Shown: positions 7,337 through 14,995 of the stretch, in pieces
Layout of the letters: each line of letters opens with the position of its first letter
Numbering within the stretch: the stretch's first letter is position 1
Source: Phycisphaerales bacterium UBA1910
GTDB lineage: Bacteria; Planctomycetota; Phycisphaerae; Phycisphaerales; UBA1924
NCBI GenBank assembly: GCA_002337545.1
Contig: DDGE01000060.1
Coordinates: 25,888 to 48,451, forward strand
Reading direction: 5' to 3'
DNA length: 22,564 nt
The notes under the pieces: generated by a model
What the model was told of the DNA's origin: nothing
What the model saw: the letters and a program-made list of their open reading frames with translations, nothing else
Database searches by the model: none
Position numbers and translations under genes: made by a program

Positions 7337-8410
7337 TTACTCGAACAAATGCAGCCGTGAGGAATCAATCGATAACGGGACCGAATCGCCGATAGATCGC
7401 GACGGCCCCTGGCTCTCTCGCACCAGCAGTTCGATGGCGCCCAACTTCACATTGAAGTCCCTCGCAAATCCAAGCTGCTCGATGTGCTGGATCGTGCCTG
7501 TGCCAATCGAGATCGCTTCCCCAGTGGTGTTGCCCATGAGAATGTGCTGAGGACGAACCCCGAGCGAGACCCGGCCTGAACTGTTGGCACCAAGCTGTTT
7601 GGTCTCGACCGTGATGCGAGTGTCTGGCTGCATCTCAGGGCACAGATCGCACCGATCACCGTTCAACTCGACCTTGCATTCGATCAGGTTCATCTTTGGA
7701 GAGCCGAGGAATCGCCCAACAAACTTGGAAACCGGATTTTCGTAGACCTCGCTCGGAGTCCCAGACTGTTCAATCGTGCCCTCATTCATCACGACGACGA
7801 CATCGCCGATTGCCATCGCCTCTTCGTGATCATGGGTCACATACACCGTTGTGGTGCCGAGTTCACGCACGATCCGACGGATCTCGGCGCGGGTTGTCAC
7901 ACGACGATCTGGATCAAGATTAGATAAGGGCTCATCAAAGAGGAAAACCTGTGGTTCTCGCACGATCGCACGCCCAAGAGCAACTCGCTGTCTCTGACCA
8001 CCCGAGAGTTGGCCGGGCTTCTTATTCAGGATCGAATCAAGCCCCAGCATCGACGCGGCGTGTCCCACTCGACGAGACCGATCAGACTTTGAAACACCGC
8101 TCATTCGTAAAGAGAATCCCATATTCTCGGCCACGCTCAAGTGGGGATACAACGCATAACTCTGGAACACCATCGCGATATCGCGATCCTTTGGACGCAG
8201 GTTATTCACCACACGCTCACCGATTTTGAGCGTCCCGGAGGTGATCGACTCAAGCCCAGCGATCATCCGCAGCGTTGTGGACTTGCCGCACCCCGAAGGC
8301 CCAACGAGCACCACAAACGACCCAGGGGCTATCTCAAGCGAGATTTCCCGTACCGCGGTAAACCCGTCTTCATAGGTTTTGGTGACTTGCTCGAGTGACA
8401 ATCCAGACAT
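7337..8410 (-). CDS. ugpC: Carbohydrate ABC transporter ATP-binding protein (UgpC/MsmK/MalK type)
   Basis: This is the ATPase of a CUT1 sugar importer. Walker A GPSGCGKST (residues 37-45), Q-loop Q83, signature LSGGQ (135-139), Walker B VFLFDE (155-160) and H-loop His193 in VTHDH are all intact. After about residue 235 comes the regulatory TOBE/OB region typical of MalK-like proteins. At 357 residues it has normal length. The ATG at 8410 has GGAG 6 nt upstream on the minus strand. It is separated from its likely binding protein and permeases (13580-16769) by three genes, and is divergent from the GH16 gene with a regulon operator between them (8518-8528). It may serve more than one importer, as MsmX/UgpC-type ATPases often do. 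The exact sugar is inferred from neighbours as beta-gluco-oligosaccharide; the glycerol-phosphate meaning of the symbol should not be taken literally. Confidence 0.93.
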   Translation of the reverse strand: MSGLSLEQVTKTYEDGFTAVREISLEIAPGSFVVLVGPSGCGKSTTLRMIAGLESITSGTLKIGERVVNNLRPKDRDIAMVFQSYALYPHLSVAENMGFSLRMSGVSKSDRSRRVGHAASMLGLDSILNKKPGQLSGGQRQRVALGRAIVREPQVFLFDEPLSNLDPDRRVTTRAEIRRIVRELGTTTVYVTHDHEEAMAIGDVVVVMNEGTIEQSGTPSEVYENPVSKFVGRFLGSPKMNLIECKVELNGDRCDLCPEMQPDTRITVETKQLGANSSGRVSLGVRPQHILMGNTTGEAISIGTGTIQHIEQLGFARDFNVKLGAIELLVRESQGPSRSIGDSVPLSIDSSRLHLFE

Positions 8411-8517
8411 GCGTGCTCCGTCAGTGCATCCGGGGGCGAAGTCGTCAAGATCGCGTTTCCCGGAATGATTTTTTCAAGATACCATTTCAGATCGGCGATT
8501 GATCTGGTACACTCAAT

Positions 8518-8528
8518 GTAACAGTTAC
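8518..8528. promoter_or_regulatory. Operator site 1, GTAACAGTTAC
   Basis: Perfect 11-bp odd palindrome in the divergent region between the ATPase gene (start 108 bases away) and the GH16 gene (start 22 bases away). A -10-like TACACT (8508-8513) lies five bases before it, so a bound repressor would cover the likely transcription start of the GH16 gene. One of five near-identical sites in this locus. Confidence 0.8.
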
Positions 8529-8549
8529 GATAGCCATTTGAGGACCAAA

Positions 8550-10016
8550 ATGCCCAATATGATCCATATTCTGCTCGCCGCCGGACTCGCGACTACCGCT
8601 GCTCATGCACAAGATGCATGGGAACTCGTCTGGTCAGATGAGTTCGAAGGTTCCCAACTCGATGCAAACAACTGGTCTGCACAAACCGGAACAGGGACGG
8701 CATACGGTCTTCCGGCGGGATGGGGCAACAACGAACTCCAGTACTACACAGCGTTTGAGGACAATGTGCTGGTTTCCGATGGCTCCCTCAAGATCATCGC
8801 ACGAGAGCAATCATTCGGTGGTCGCAACTACACATCAGCACGAATCCGTACCCTGAACAAACAGGAGTTCCTGTACGGTCGGATCGAAGCACGCATGAAG
8901 TTGCCATCAACGCCCGGTGTTTGGCCAGCATTCTGGATGCTCCCTACCGACTCTCCATATGGGGGGTGGGCTTCCTCGGGTGAGATTGACATCATGGAGT
9001 CCGTCAACTACGCGGACAGAATCTACGGAACGCTTCACTTCGGGAGTTCATGGCCCAACACCCAGTCCGCGGGGCCACGATTCTCCGATGGAACGGACTT
9101 CTCTGATGACTTCCATACCTATCGGATCGATTGGGATCCGGACTCAATCACCTGGTATATCGACGGCGTTCCCTACGGCACGGTCAACAGCGCGTCCTGG
9201 TTCTCTTCCTCAGCTCCTTCGAATCCGCGGGCACCGTTTGATACAGATTTTCATCTGCTGTTGAATGTCGCGGTGGGGGGGAACTTCCCCGGCAACCCCG
9301 ATGGGACGAGTAGCTTTCCGCAAACACTAGAGGTCGATTATGTGCGTGCATACCAACGCGTACAGATCCCATTCCCTGATGAACCCCACGCGATCCCAGG
9401 CACGATCGAGGCCGAAGATTTCGATCTCGGCGGACAGGGTATTAGCTACAACGACTGCGATTCAGATAACAATGGCGGGGAATATCGCGAGTCTGGTGTA
9501 GATATCCAAGTCGCGACCGAAGGCGGCTACAACATCGGTTGGATCTGCGAAGACGAGTGGCTTGAATACACCGTAGATGTACAAACCGCTGGCACATATA
9601 CCCTTGACGCTCGGGTCGCATCCCCGGTCACCGGCGGGGGGTTTCAGATTGAGCAGGACGGTGAGGCCATCAGCGCCCCGGTTTATTTCTTCTCGACCGG
9701 CGGTTGGCAGAGTTGGCAGAATGCCTCGACGACGATTGATCTGGAGGCCGGCGAACAGGTGCTTCGATTCGTCAACCTTGGTGCATTTGATACGGAGTAC
9801 AACCTGAACTGGTTGAGCTTTACACTCCAGACCCCGGTCGGATGTTCAGAGGCCGATCTTGCGGCTCCGTTCGGAGAACTCAACTTCTTCGATGTCAGTG
9901 CATTCCTCGGGGCGTTCAATGCTCAGGATTCAAGTGCTGATTTCAATAGCGACGGGGTGTTTAACTTCTTTGATGTCAGCGAGTTCCTGTCAATCTACAA
10001 CGCAGGCTGCCCCTGA
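8550..10016 (+). CDS. Secreted GH16 endo-beta-glucanase (laminarinase-like) with CBM6 and GC-type dockerin-like C-terminus
   Basis: This 488-residue exported enzyme has four parts. A signal peptide (cleavage likely at AHA|QD, about residue 21) is followed by a GH16 domain (about 22-270) with the catalytic EIDIME at 145-150, where E145 is the expected nucleophile and E150 the acid/base. A CBM6-like beta-sandwich (about 282-426) begins GTIEAEDFDLGG and ends NLNWLSF. A C-terminal dockerin-like module (430-488) has two NFFDVS.FL repeats and ends YNAGCP. The first repeat lacks a clean calcium loop; the second has DFNSDG. GH16 plus CBM6 is the usual build of beta-1,3-glucanases that attack laminarin. 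ATG 8550 is chosen because GAGGA lies 5 nt upstream and the signal peptide starts there; an in-frame TTG at 8499 would place the operator inside the gene. Export is inferred; exact linkage specificity is not proven. Confidence 0.93.
   Translation: MPNMIHILLAAGLATTAAHAQDAWELVWSDEFEGSQLDANNWSAQTGTGTAYGLPAGWGNNELQYYTAFEDNVLVSDGSLKIIAREQSFGGRNYTSARIRTLNKQEFLYGRIEARMKLPSTPGVWPAFWMLPTDSPYGGWASSGEIDIMESVNYADRIYGTLHFGSSWPNTQSAGPRFSDGTDFSDDFHTYRIDWDPDSITWYIDGVPYGTVNSASWFSSSAPSNPRAPFDTDFHLLLNVAVGGNFPGNPDGTSSFPQTLEVDYVRAYQRVQIPFPDEPHAIPGTIEAEDFDLGGQGISYNDCDSDNNGGEYRESGVDIQVATEGGYNIGWICEDEWLEYTVDVQTAGTYTLDARVASPVTGGGFQIEQDGEAISAPVYFFSTGGWQSWQNASTTIDLEAGEQVLRFVNLGAFDTEYNLNWLSFTLQTPVGCSEADLAAPFGELNFFDVSAFLGAFNAQDSSADFNSDGVFNFFDVSEFLSIYNAGCP
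9876..9896 (+). repeat. 21-base direct repeat, copy 1 (dockerin-like module)
   Basis: Encodes ELNFFDV in the GH16 gene and is identical, base for base, with 19998-20018 in the small secreted protein gene. Identity at third codon positions suggests a recently shared or recombining module rather than protein-level constraint alone. Confidence 0.75.
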
Positions 10017-11297
10017 TCAGGCATCGTTCTCAACGATATAAATAGGCAGGTTCGCGGTGCCCGCGCCGCCTCGGCCGTCACGGACTGTGACGAAGATCCG
10101 GAACGCGCCAGTGCGATTCGGGATAACGATCGTGGCATCTTGGCCGTCTGTCTTGAACTCCACGGGAAGTGGTTGAATCGAATCCTCGAAGTCGCCACCC
10201 ATGCTCTGGGCGTTCGACTCAGGAATCAGACTCCATTCGATGTCGAGTTCATCATTGTCTGGATCATGCGCCAACACACGCAGGCTGATTTCCTCAGCGA
10301 CACGCAATCCCATCGGATTTCCCTTTAGCATCTCGATGCGTTCAACGCGTGGTGCAAGCTGCTCTGGCACATTCCCAGTCCACATCGTGCTCAGAACATC
10401 GACCCTTTCGGTCTTCTCACCGCTCGGGAGCAACAGCCCGTACCAGGTCGCAGTCTTTTCTTGCTTGTGGCCCCACAAGAACGCGAACGATCCAAGGCAG
10501 GTCTTCCCGAGGTTGGGCTCGATTGCCTGCGTATAGACATCGCGAAGAAAATCAGCTTTCGCGCCACTCGAAGGTTCGTATGGTGCACCCCAAGGCGTAT
10601 TACCAGATTCCCAGTGCCCAAGCACACCCCATTCTGTCGCGGCCCATGCGCCGGTGTATCCCTGCTCGTTCAGGCGATCCTTGATACTCCCCAGTCCGCC
10701 GTACGAGTTGATCCCAATAAAGTCGATATCCGGGCACTCCTTCTGGATCCGGATCGCTTTGTCATCGCCGATCTCCGCAATCACGGCCATACGAGGATGC
10801 TGCGGATCAAGCTGTTTGACGATTGCGGCTGCGTCGTTGATTTGGCGCAATGCCGTATCGAAATCTCCTCCGAGTTCAAGCTCGTTTCCTATCCCCCAGG
10901 CAAGCAGGGCCGGATGATCTCGATGCTCCTTGACGAGCATCTCAACGCGATCAAGCTGTTCTTGGCGTTGTTTGGGATCATCGTAATCCAAGCCATGGCG
11001 CTCGTGCTCAAGCCAGATCCCCGCGACGACTCGTATCCCTTGTGCATGCGCCTGATCTAGCAGCTCATCGATCCCCTCCGCATCCCAGGTGCGGATGGTG
11101 TTGCCGCCGTATTGCGCAAACATCTCGAGTTCATCGACTCCTCCGACGCCCTTGATTGTGAAAGGCTGCCCATCAGCCATCAGGGTGAAACGGCCTGATT
11201 CTTCGACAAGTTGAACTCGACTGCTGTGCTGGGCAGCGCAGCCGAAAGAACCAAGGACAATGGGGAGTAGTGTCGCGATGAAACCAGTAATCTTCAT
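10017..11297 (-). CDS. Clan GH-A (GH2/GH5-like TIM-barrel) glycoside hydrolase, probable lipoprotein
   Basis: This 426-residue exported protein begins with a hydrophobic signal ending in SFGC (Cys20), a weak lipobox, so a lipid anchor is likely but not certain. The TIM-barrel section shows NTIRTWD, then GIRVVAGIWL, the acid/base-type GIGNE (Glu139), FIGINSYGG, the nucleophile-type ATEWG (Glu222) and SFAFLWGHK. The spacing of the two Glu residues fits a retaining clan GH-A hydrolase. From about residue 340 a beta-rich Ig/cadherin-like domain follows (VLAHDPDNDELDIEW and FVTVRDGRGGAG). I start at ATG 11297 because the signal peptide begins there; a longer frame to 11366 adds only odd sequence and covers the operator. 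Its stop abuts the GH16 stop directly. By context it may trim beta-glucan fragments; I could not assign a numbered family. Confidence 0.8.
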   Translation of the reverse strand: MKITGFIATLLPIVLGSFGCAAQHSSRVQLVEESGRFTLMADGQPFTIKGVGGVDELEMFAQYGGNTIRTWDAEGIDELLDQAHAQGIRVVAGIWLEHERHGLDYDDPKQRQEQLDRVEMLVKEHRDHPALLAWGIGNELELGGDFDTALRQINDAAAIVKQLDPQHPRMAVIAEIGDDKAIRIQKECPDIDFIGINSYGGLGSIKDRLNEQGYTGAWAATEWGVLGHWESGNTPWGAPYEPSSGAKADFLRDVYTQAIEPNLGKTCLGSFAFLWGHKQEKTATWYGLLLPSGEKTERVDVLSTMWTGNVPEQLAPRVERIEMLKGNPMGLRVAEEISLRVLAHDPDNDELDIEWSLIPESNAQSMGGDFEDSIQPLPVEFKTDGQDATIVIPNRTGAFRIFVTVRDGRGGAGTANLPIYIVENDA

Positions 11298-11306
11298 GCC
11301 CGAAGA

Positions 11307-11317
11307 GTAACAGTTAC
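11307..11317. promoter_or_regulatory. Operator site 2, GTAACAGTTAC
   Basis: Second copy of the palindrome, only 9 bases upstream of the GH-A hydrolase start codon on the minus strand. So close a site could block transcript start or elongation, and on the mRNA it would lie next to the ribosome-binding region. It faces site 3, 171 bases away centre to centre. Confidence 0.8.
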
Positions 11318-11477
11318 GGCGAGGTGTGTCACGCATCGATCGAATCCAATCGTGAAATGTGCACAACTTCGCGGCTCAGTATCCCCAGATTATCGGAAAT
11401 CGCATGATATTCGGTGTATGGAAGGGGCAAATTGAAAAAATGCTCTTGATTCCAGTTTCGAGTTGTACCACGATAGC

Positions 11478-11488
11478 GTAACTGTTAC
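11478..11488. promoter_or_regulatory. Operator site 3, GTAACTGTTAC
   Basis: Third copy, extended to a perfect 13-bp palindrome by flanking C and G (11477-11489). It lies 43 bases before the pseudopilin start, in front of the operon that includes the LacI-type regulator, which fits autoregulation. With site 2 it could support looping. Confidence 0.82.
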
Positions 11489-11531
11489 GATTGGCTGGCG
11501 GGACTCTCCACAAACGACTATGAGGTCTGAG

Positions 11532-12527
11532 ATGAATACTCAAAAGAAAACAGCATCTGGATGCCCTCGAGCTTTCACTCTGATTGAGCTGCTCGTCGTG
11601 ATTGCGATCATCGCGTTGCTCATCGGGATCTTGTTGCCTGCTCTTGGGGCTGCAAGGCAGACCGCTCGAGATATGTTGTGCAAGTCCAACATGCGACAAG
11701 TGGCGATCGCAACTTCCGTCTACGCGGAGGACTTTCGCGGGAAGTTTCCACCGATCTTGGGTGGGCCTTGGGTGATCGATCCGCAGAACGGTGATCGCAA
11801 CATGGTCTGGTACGATGTGAATCGAATTGGGCAGTATTTACCCCAGGAAGACTACCGTAATGTTTCCGTCCAGAATCTGGAAAACCAGACGATTGGCGGG
11901 ACGGTTGTCCGATGTCCCAATCACCCTCAAGGTGCAAGATCGTACACAATGAACTACTGGGCTGCATCCGCGGTAGATGCCCAGCCAAACTGGTCAACCG
12001 GTACTTTCTACTCATTTAAGCCCGGCACAAACGAAGACAACAGCGATACTTATCAGCGGGGGCGTGCCTTTGACATCGCTACCGATCGGTCGAGTTCACT
12101 CATTCTCTTTGGAGAAGCGTGGGGGGTATGGGGCTCTGAGCTTGAGAATGAAGCCGGTGAAGACACTTGGTTCACCGAGGGCGGGATCGGTCATCGTGGT
12201 CTCCCCGGAGAACGATTTGGTGGGGGTGAGGGCGTAACCGGGTTTGATGTTGGAAACTGGTACACCCGATCGGATCCACCGGTCGATATGAATCCAGAGT
12301 TGATTGACGATATCAAGAGCTTTATCCCGTACTACCGCCACCCACAGCGACGGAGCGACTACTTCGAGCTCTCAGGCGGTGCCAACTTCGCATTTGTAGA
12401 CGGGCATGTCGAGAAATACGATTACAAAGATCTCGTCAACACATCAACCGGCCGGAGCACCTATAAGGTACTTTGGTCCCTTGAGGATGAGCGTGTAGAA
12501 AATCGAGAACTAGGACCGGAGCCCTAA
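11532..12527 (+). CDS. Type II/IV pseudopilin-like protein with H-x9-DG-type C-terminus
   Basis: This 331-residue protein starts with a prepilin leader: a short basic segment, then [20 protein letters not shown], with A|FTLIE as the probable cleavage/methylation site and E5 conserved. The body ends with a [10 protein letters not shown]...[13 protein letters not shown] segment, matching the H-x9-DG processing-associated region of large pseudopilin families in Planctomycetota and Verrucomicrobiota. ATG 11532 is preferred because TGAGG lies 6 nt upstream; ATG 11520 has no such signal. It is the first gene of an operon continuing with LacI, the binding protein and two permeases, just 3 bases before LacI, and sits behind operator site 3. 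Its expression is therefore likely sugar-controlled. Such proteins probably form or decorate a periplasmic pseudopilus; a role in secretion or glycan capture is only inferred. Confidence 0.87.
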   Translation: MNTQKKTASGCPRAFTLIELLVVIAIIALLIGILLPALGAARQTARDMLCKSNMRQVAIATSVYAEDFRGKFPPILGGPWVIDPQNGDRNMVWYDVNRIGQYLPQEDYRNVSVQNLENQTIGGTVVRCPNHPQGARSYTMNYWAASAVDAQPNWSTGTFYSFKPGTNEDNSDTYQRGRAFDIATDRSSSLILFGEAWGVWGSELENEAGEDTWFTEGGIGHRGLPGERFGGGEGVTGFDVGNWYTRSDPPVDMNPELIDDIKSFIPYYRHPQRRSDYFELSGGANFAFVDGHVEKYDYKDLVNTSTGRSTYKVLWSLEDERVENRELGPEP

Positions 12528-12530
12528 ATC

Positions 12531-13580
12531 ATGAGTTCAGTACGGCAGATCGCGAACGAGCTCGGTATTTCCGTTGCAACCGTGTCTCGCGCGATGAACC
12601 AGCGCAGCGGTGTCAGTGAAGAAACCCGACGCAAGGTTCTCGAGCTCGCGCAACGCCATCACTACAAGCCCTCCATGGGACGCAAGCCGACAAATGTCAT
12701 TGGCCTCGTCTATCCCGAGGAACCCGTTAAGTCCGACCTGGGTGACTTTGAGGCGTCTCTGCTCTCCGGAATTCTCCGTGGTGTGTATGAAAAGAAGCAC
12801 GACCTCGCATTCATCAGTGCCGCACGCGATAAGCACCCGGACGAGACCTACACCCAGTTCTTTCATCGCAAAGGTGTCAGCGCGATTATCATGAGATCGC
12901 TTGGCGATACTTCCCTCGTCGAGCAGATCACTGCTGAGCAGTTCCCGGTGCTCCTTGTTGCGGATCGTTCGGATGATCCAGCCGTCTCTTATATCGATTC
13001 GATCTCGCATGACACTTCCCGAAAGGCGATCGAGCATCTGCTGAGTCTGGGACACAAGCGGATTGGGCTCGCGATGCACAACATCGTTGACACGGACCAT
13101 GAGGATCGTGAGGCCGGCTACCGTGATGCGCTTCGCACTGCAGGAATCGAGGTCGACGAATCATTGATCGTGAAGGCGGAGGCCAACACGGGGGGCGGCG
13201 AGATCATGCTCACCCGACTGCTCGAGTTGGAATCACCGCCCACGGCGATCTTCTTTACCAACCCCATGTCAACGATCGGTGCGCTCCACAAGTGTCTCCG
13301 CCTTGGCATCAAGGTGCCAAAGGACCTTTCGATTGTCGGATTCGATGATTCTGTGACTCGTCATCAGACCTTCCCGCGTTATACCGCGGTATGTCAGGAT
13401 GCAATCGCGCTCGGTGTCGAAGCCGCCCGCTGGATCACCAATGCTGCCCAGAGCGATGAACCCCTCCCGATTTATCGTGAGGTTCGTCCGACGAACTTCG
13501 AGGTGCTTGAAACGACCTCCTACGCGTCGATAGCGCCGGTTCGTATCGGGGTTGACGGGGAACTCATCCGAACGGTGTGA
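12531..13580 (+). CDS. LacI-family transcriptional regulator, probable local repressor of the locus
   Basis: This 349-residue regulator has an N-terminal helix-turn-helix (residues 3-27: VRQIANELGISVATVSRAMN) and a periplasmic-binding-protein-like effector domain from about residue 58, with ISHDTSRKAIEHLLSLGHKRIGL, PTAIFFTNP and LSIVGFDDS as typical blocks. The segment joining the two (YKPSMGRKPTNVIGL) is about five residues shorter than usual and lacks the common A-R-x-L hinge-helix motif. Five GTAAC(A/T)GTTAC palindromes in the window, one in front of its own operon, are the probable targets; unusually they have no central CpG. The effector is probably a glucose- or beta-glucan-derived sugar, which is inferred from neighbours. 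The ATG at 12531 has a GGAG about 10 nt upstream. The stop overlaps the binding-protein start. Confidence 0.93.
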   Translation: MSSVRQIANELGISVATVSRAMNQRSGVSEETRRKVLELAQRHHYKPSMGRKPTNVIGLVYPEEPVKSDLGDFEASLLSGILRGVYEKKHDLAFISAARDKHPDETYTQFFHRKGVSAIIMRSLGDTSLVEQITAEQFPVLLVADRSDDPAVSYIDSISHDTSRKAIEHLLSLGHKRIGLAMHNIVDTDHEDREAGYRDALRTAGIEVDESLIVKAEANTGGGEIMLTRLLELESPPTAIFFTNPMSTIGALHKCLRLGIKVPKDLSIVGFDDSVTRHQTFPRYTAVCQDAIALGVEAARWITNAAQSDEPLPIYREVRPTNFEVLETTSYASIAPVRIGVDGELIRTV

Positions 13581-14995
13581 TGCATCGAATCACCAACACC
13601 ATCCTCGCGCTCCGTGGGCTCTCTTCCGGGGTCTGGGTCATCGCGACGCTCTTTGTCATCAGCCTCATCCTCGTGCTCGTTCGCCAACCCGAGCAGGAGG
13701 GGGATCTGCAGTTTTGGGTGTTCTCACCAGAGCATGCAGAGATGTATGCACCACTTATCGAAGAGCATGATGCATCCCATGGTGTCAAGCTCGACATGAC
13801 CGTGATGAGCATCGCGGCGATCCAAAGCCGCATGATGAGTGGGTTTTTCGGTGGGCTTCCTACCGCGGATCTGATCGAAGTGGAAAAAGCCGTCGCGCCA
13901 CAGGCATTCATGGGGCCGGTGGATGCGATCGGATTCCATGACCTCACGGATCTGCTTCTCGAGGAGGGGCTTCTCACTCAGCTCAACGAGCCCTCATTAA
14001 GCCCCTGGAGTGTTGACGGTCGTGTGTTTGGTCTACCGCACGATGTACACCCGGTGATGTTGGCCTACCGCGCGGATATTACTGAGGCCGCGGGGATAGA
14101 TCTGACGCTGGCGGAGACCTGGGAAGAGTATTTCCGAATGTTGCGCCCGTTAATGGAAGACAAGGACAACGATGCCAGGCCGGACCACACACCGCTCTCT
14201 TTCTGGTACACAAATCAGGACCTGATCGAAACACTGATGCTCCAGGGAGATGGGCAGCTGTTTACGCCCTCGGGGCAACCGGTCATTGCGAATGAACGGA
14301 ACGCATTTCTCCTCGCCACAATCGTTTCCTGGTGTGTTGGTCCGGATCGAGTTGCGATCGACATCAATGAATGGAGCGCATCCGGACATCAGGAGAAGGT
14401 CGATGGGCTGGCGATTGGGTATATCGCACCCGACTGGATGTGCTCAATCTGGAAGATGCATGTTCCTGGTCTGGAGGGCAAGCTCAAGCTCATGCCTCTC
14501 CCCGCATTCGAACCCGGCGGGCGACGCACGAGCGTGCGTGGGGGGACAATGCTCGGGATCCCAAAGACTACTCAACAGTTTGATCGTGCATGGGACTATG
14601 CGAAACTGCTCTACACATCCCCTGAGGTTGCACGCCAGTTATACCGCGAGGTCGACATTATCTCGCCCGTGCGATCACTCTGGGACGACCCGGTCTATAA
14701 CGAACCCGATCCATACTTTATGAATCAGCGCAAGGGGCGGATGTACATCGAACTCGCACCGGAGATCCCTTTGCGTCCATCATCTCCGTACAACAAGCAG
14801 GCCGCGATCGATGTGCGTGATGCGGCGCTGAATCTCGCGGAGTACGCGAATCGGAACAGCGTTTACAACGCAGAGGACCTGATCCCCGAAGCAATCCGCC
14901 TCCTCGACCGGGTGCAGGCACGGGTCGAGCAGCGGATGAGCCGCAATGCATTCGCTGCTGAAGATCTGGCCGCTGGCGATGGGGAGGCACAATGA
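13580..14995 (+). CDS. Sugar ABC transporter extracellular solute-binding protein, N-terminally membrane-anchored
   Basis: This 471-residue family 1 solute-binding protein captures the substrate for the permeases encoded next. After a short N-terminal stretch comes one strong membrane helix (about residues 16-35, VWVIATLFVISLILVLV) and then the ligand-binding domain: LQFWVFSPEH, FGGLPTADLIEVE, VFGLPHDVHPVMLAYRADI and RGGTMLGIPKTTQQFDRAWDYAKLLYTSPEVARQLY. I see no lipobox and no clear cleavage site, so it seems to stay tethered to the inner membrane. ATG 13580 shares one base with the LacI stop; GTG 13577 is the alternative and neither has a strong ribosome-binding site, so coupling to LacI translation is likely. 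Aromatic residues are frequent, as in oligosaccharide binders. Likely ligand: beta-glucan oligosaccharides, by context. Confidence 0.88.
   Translation: MHRITNTILALRGLSSGVWVIATLFVISLILVLVRQPEQEGDLQFWVFSPEHAEMYAPLIEEHDASHGVKLDMTVMSIAAIQSRMMSGFFGGLPTADLIEVEKAVAPQAFMGPVDAIGFHDLTDLLLEEGLLTQLNEPSLSPWSVDGRVFGLPHDVHPVMLAYRADITEAAGIDLTLAETWEEYFRMLRPLMEDKDNDARPDHTPLSFWYTNQDLIETLMLQGDGQLFTPSGQPVIANERNAFLLATIVSWCVGPDRVAIDINEWSASGHQEKVDGLAIGYIAPDWMCSIWKMHVPGLEGKLKLMPLPAFEPGGRRTSVRGGTMLGIPKTTQQFDRAWDYAKLLYTSPEVARQLYREVDIISPVRSLWDDPVYNEPDPYFMNQRKGRMYIELAPEIPLRPSSPYNKQAAIDVRDAALNLAEYANRNSVYNAEDLIPEAIRLLDRVQARVEQRMSRNAFAAEDLAAGDGEAQ

Noticed and set aside
8499..8549. Upstream TTG start for the GH16 gene
   Set aside because: It would place the operator within the gene and 17 polar residues before the signal peptide; ATG 8550 has a proper ribosome-binding site.
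8608..8880. Cellulosome-type scaffold or cohesin in the locus
   Set aside because: No cohesin-like sequence was recognised in any of the genes; only dockerin-like tails are present.
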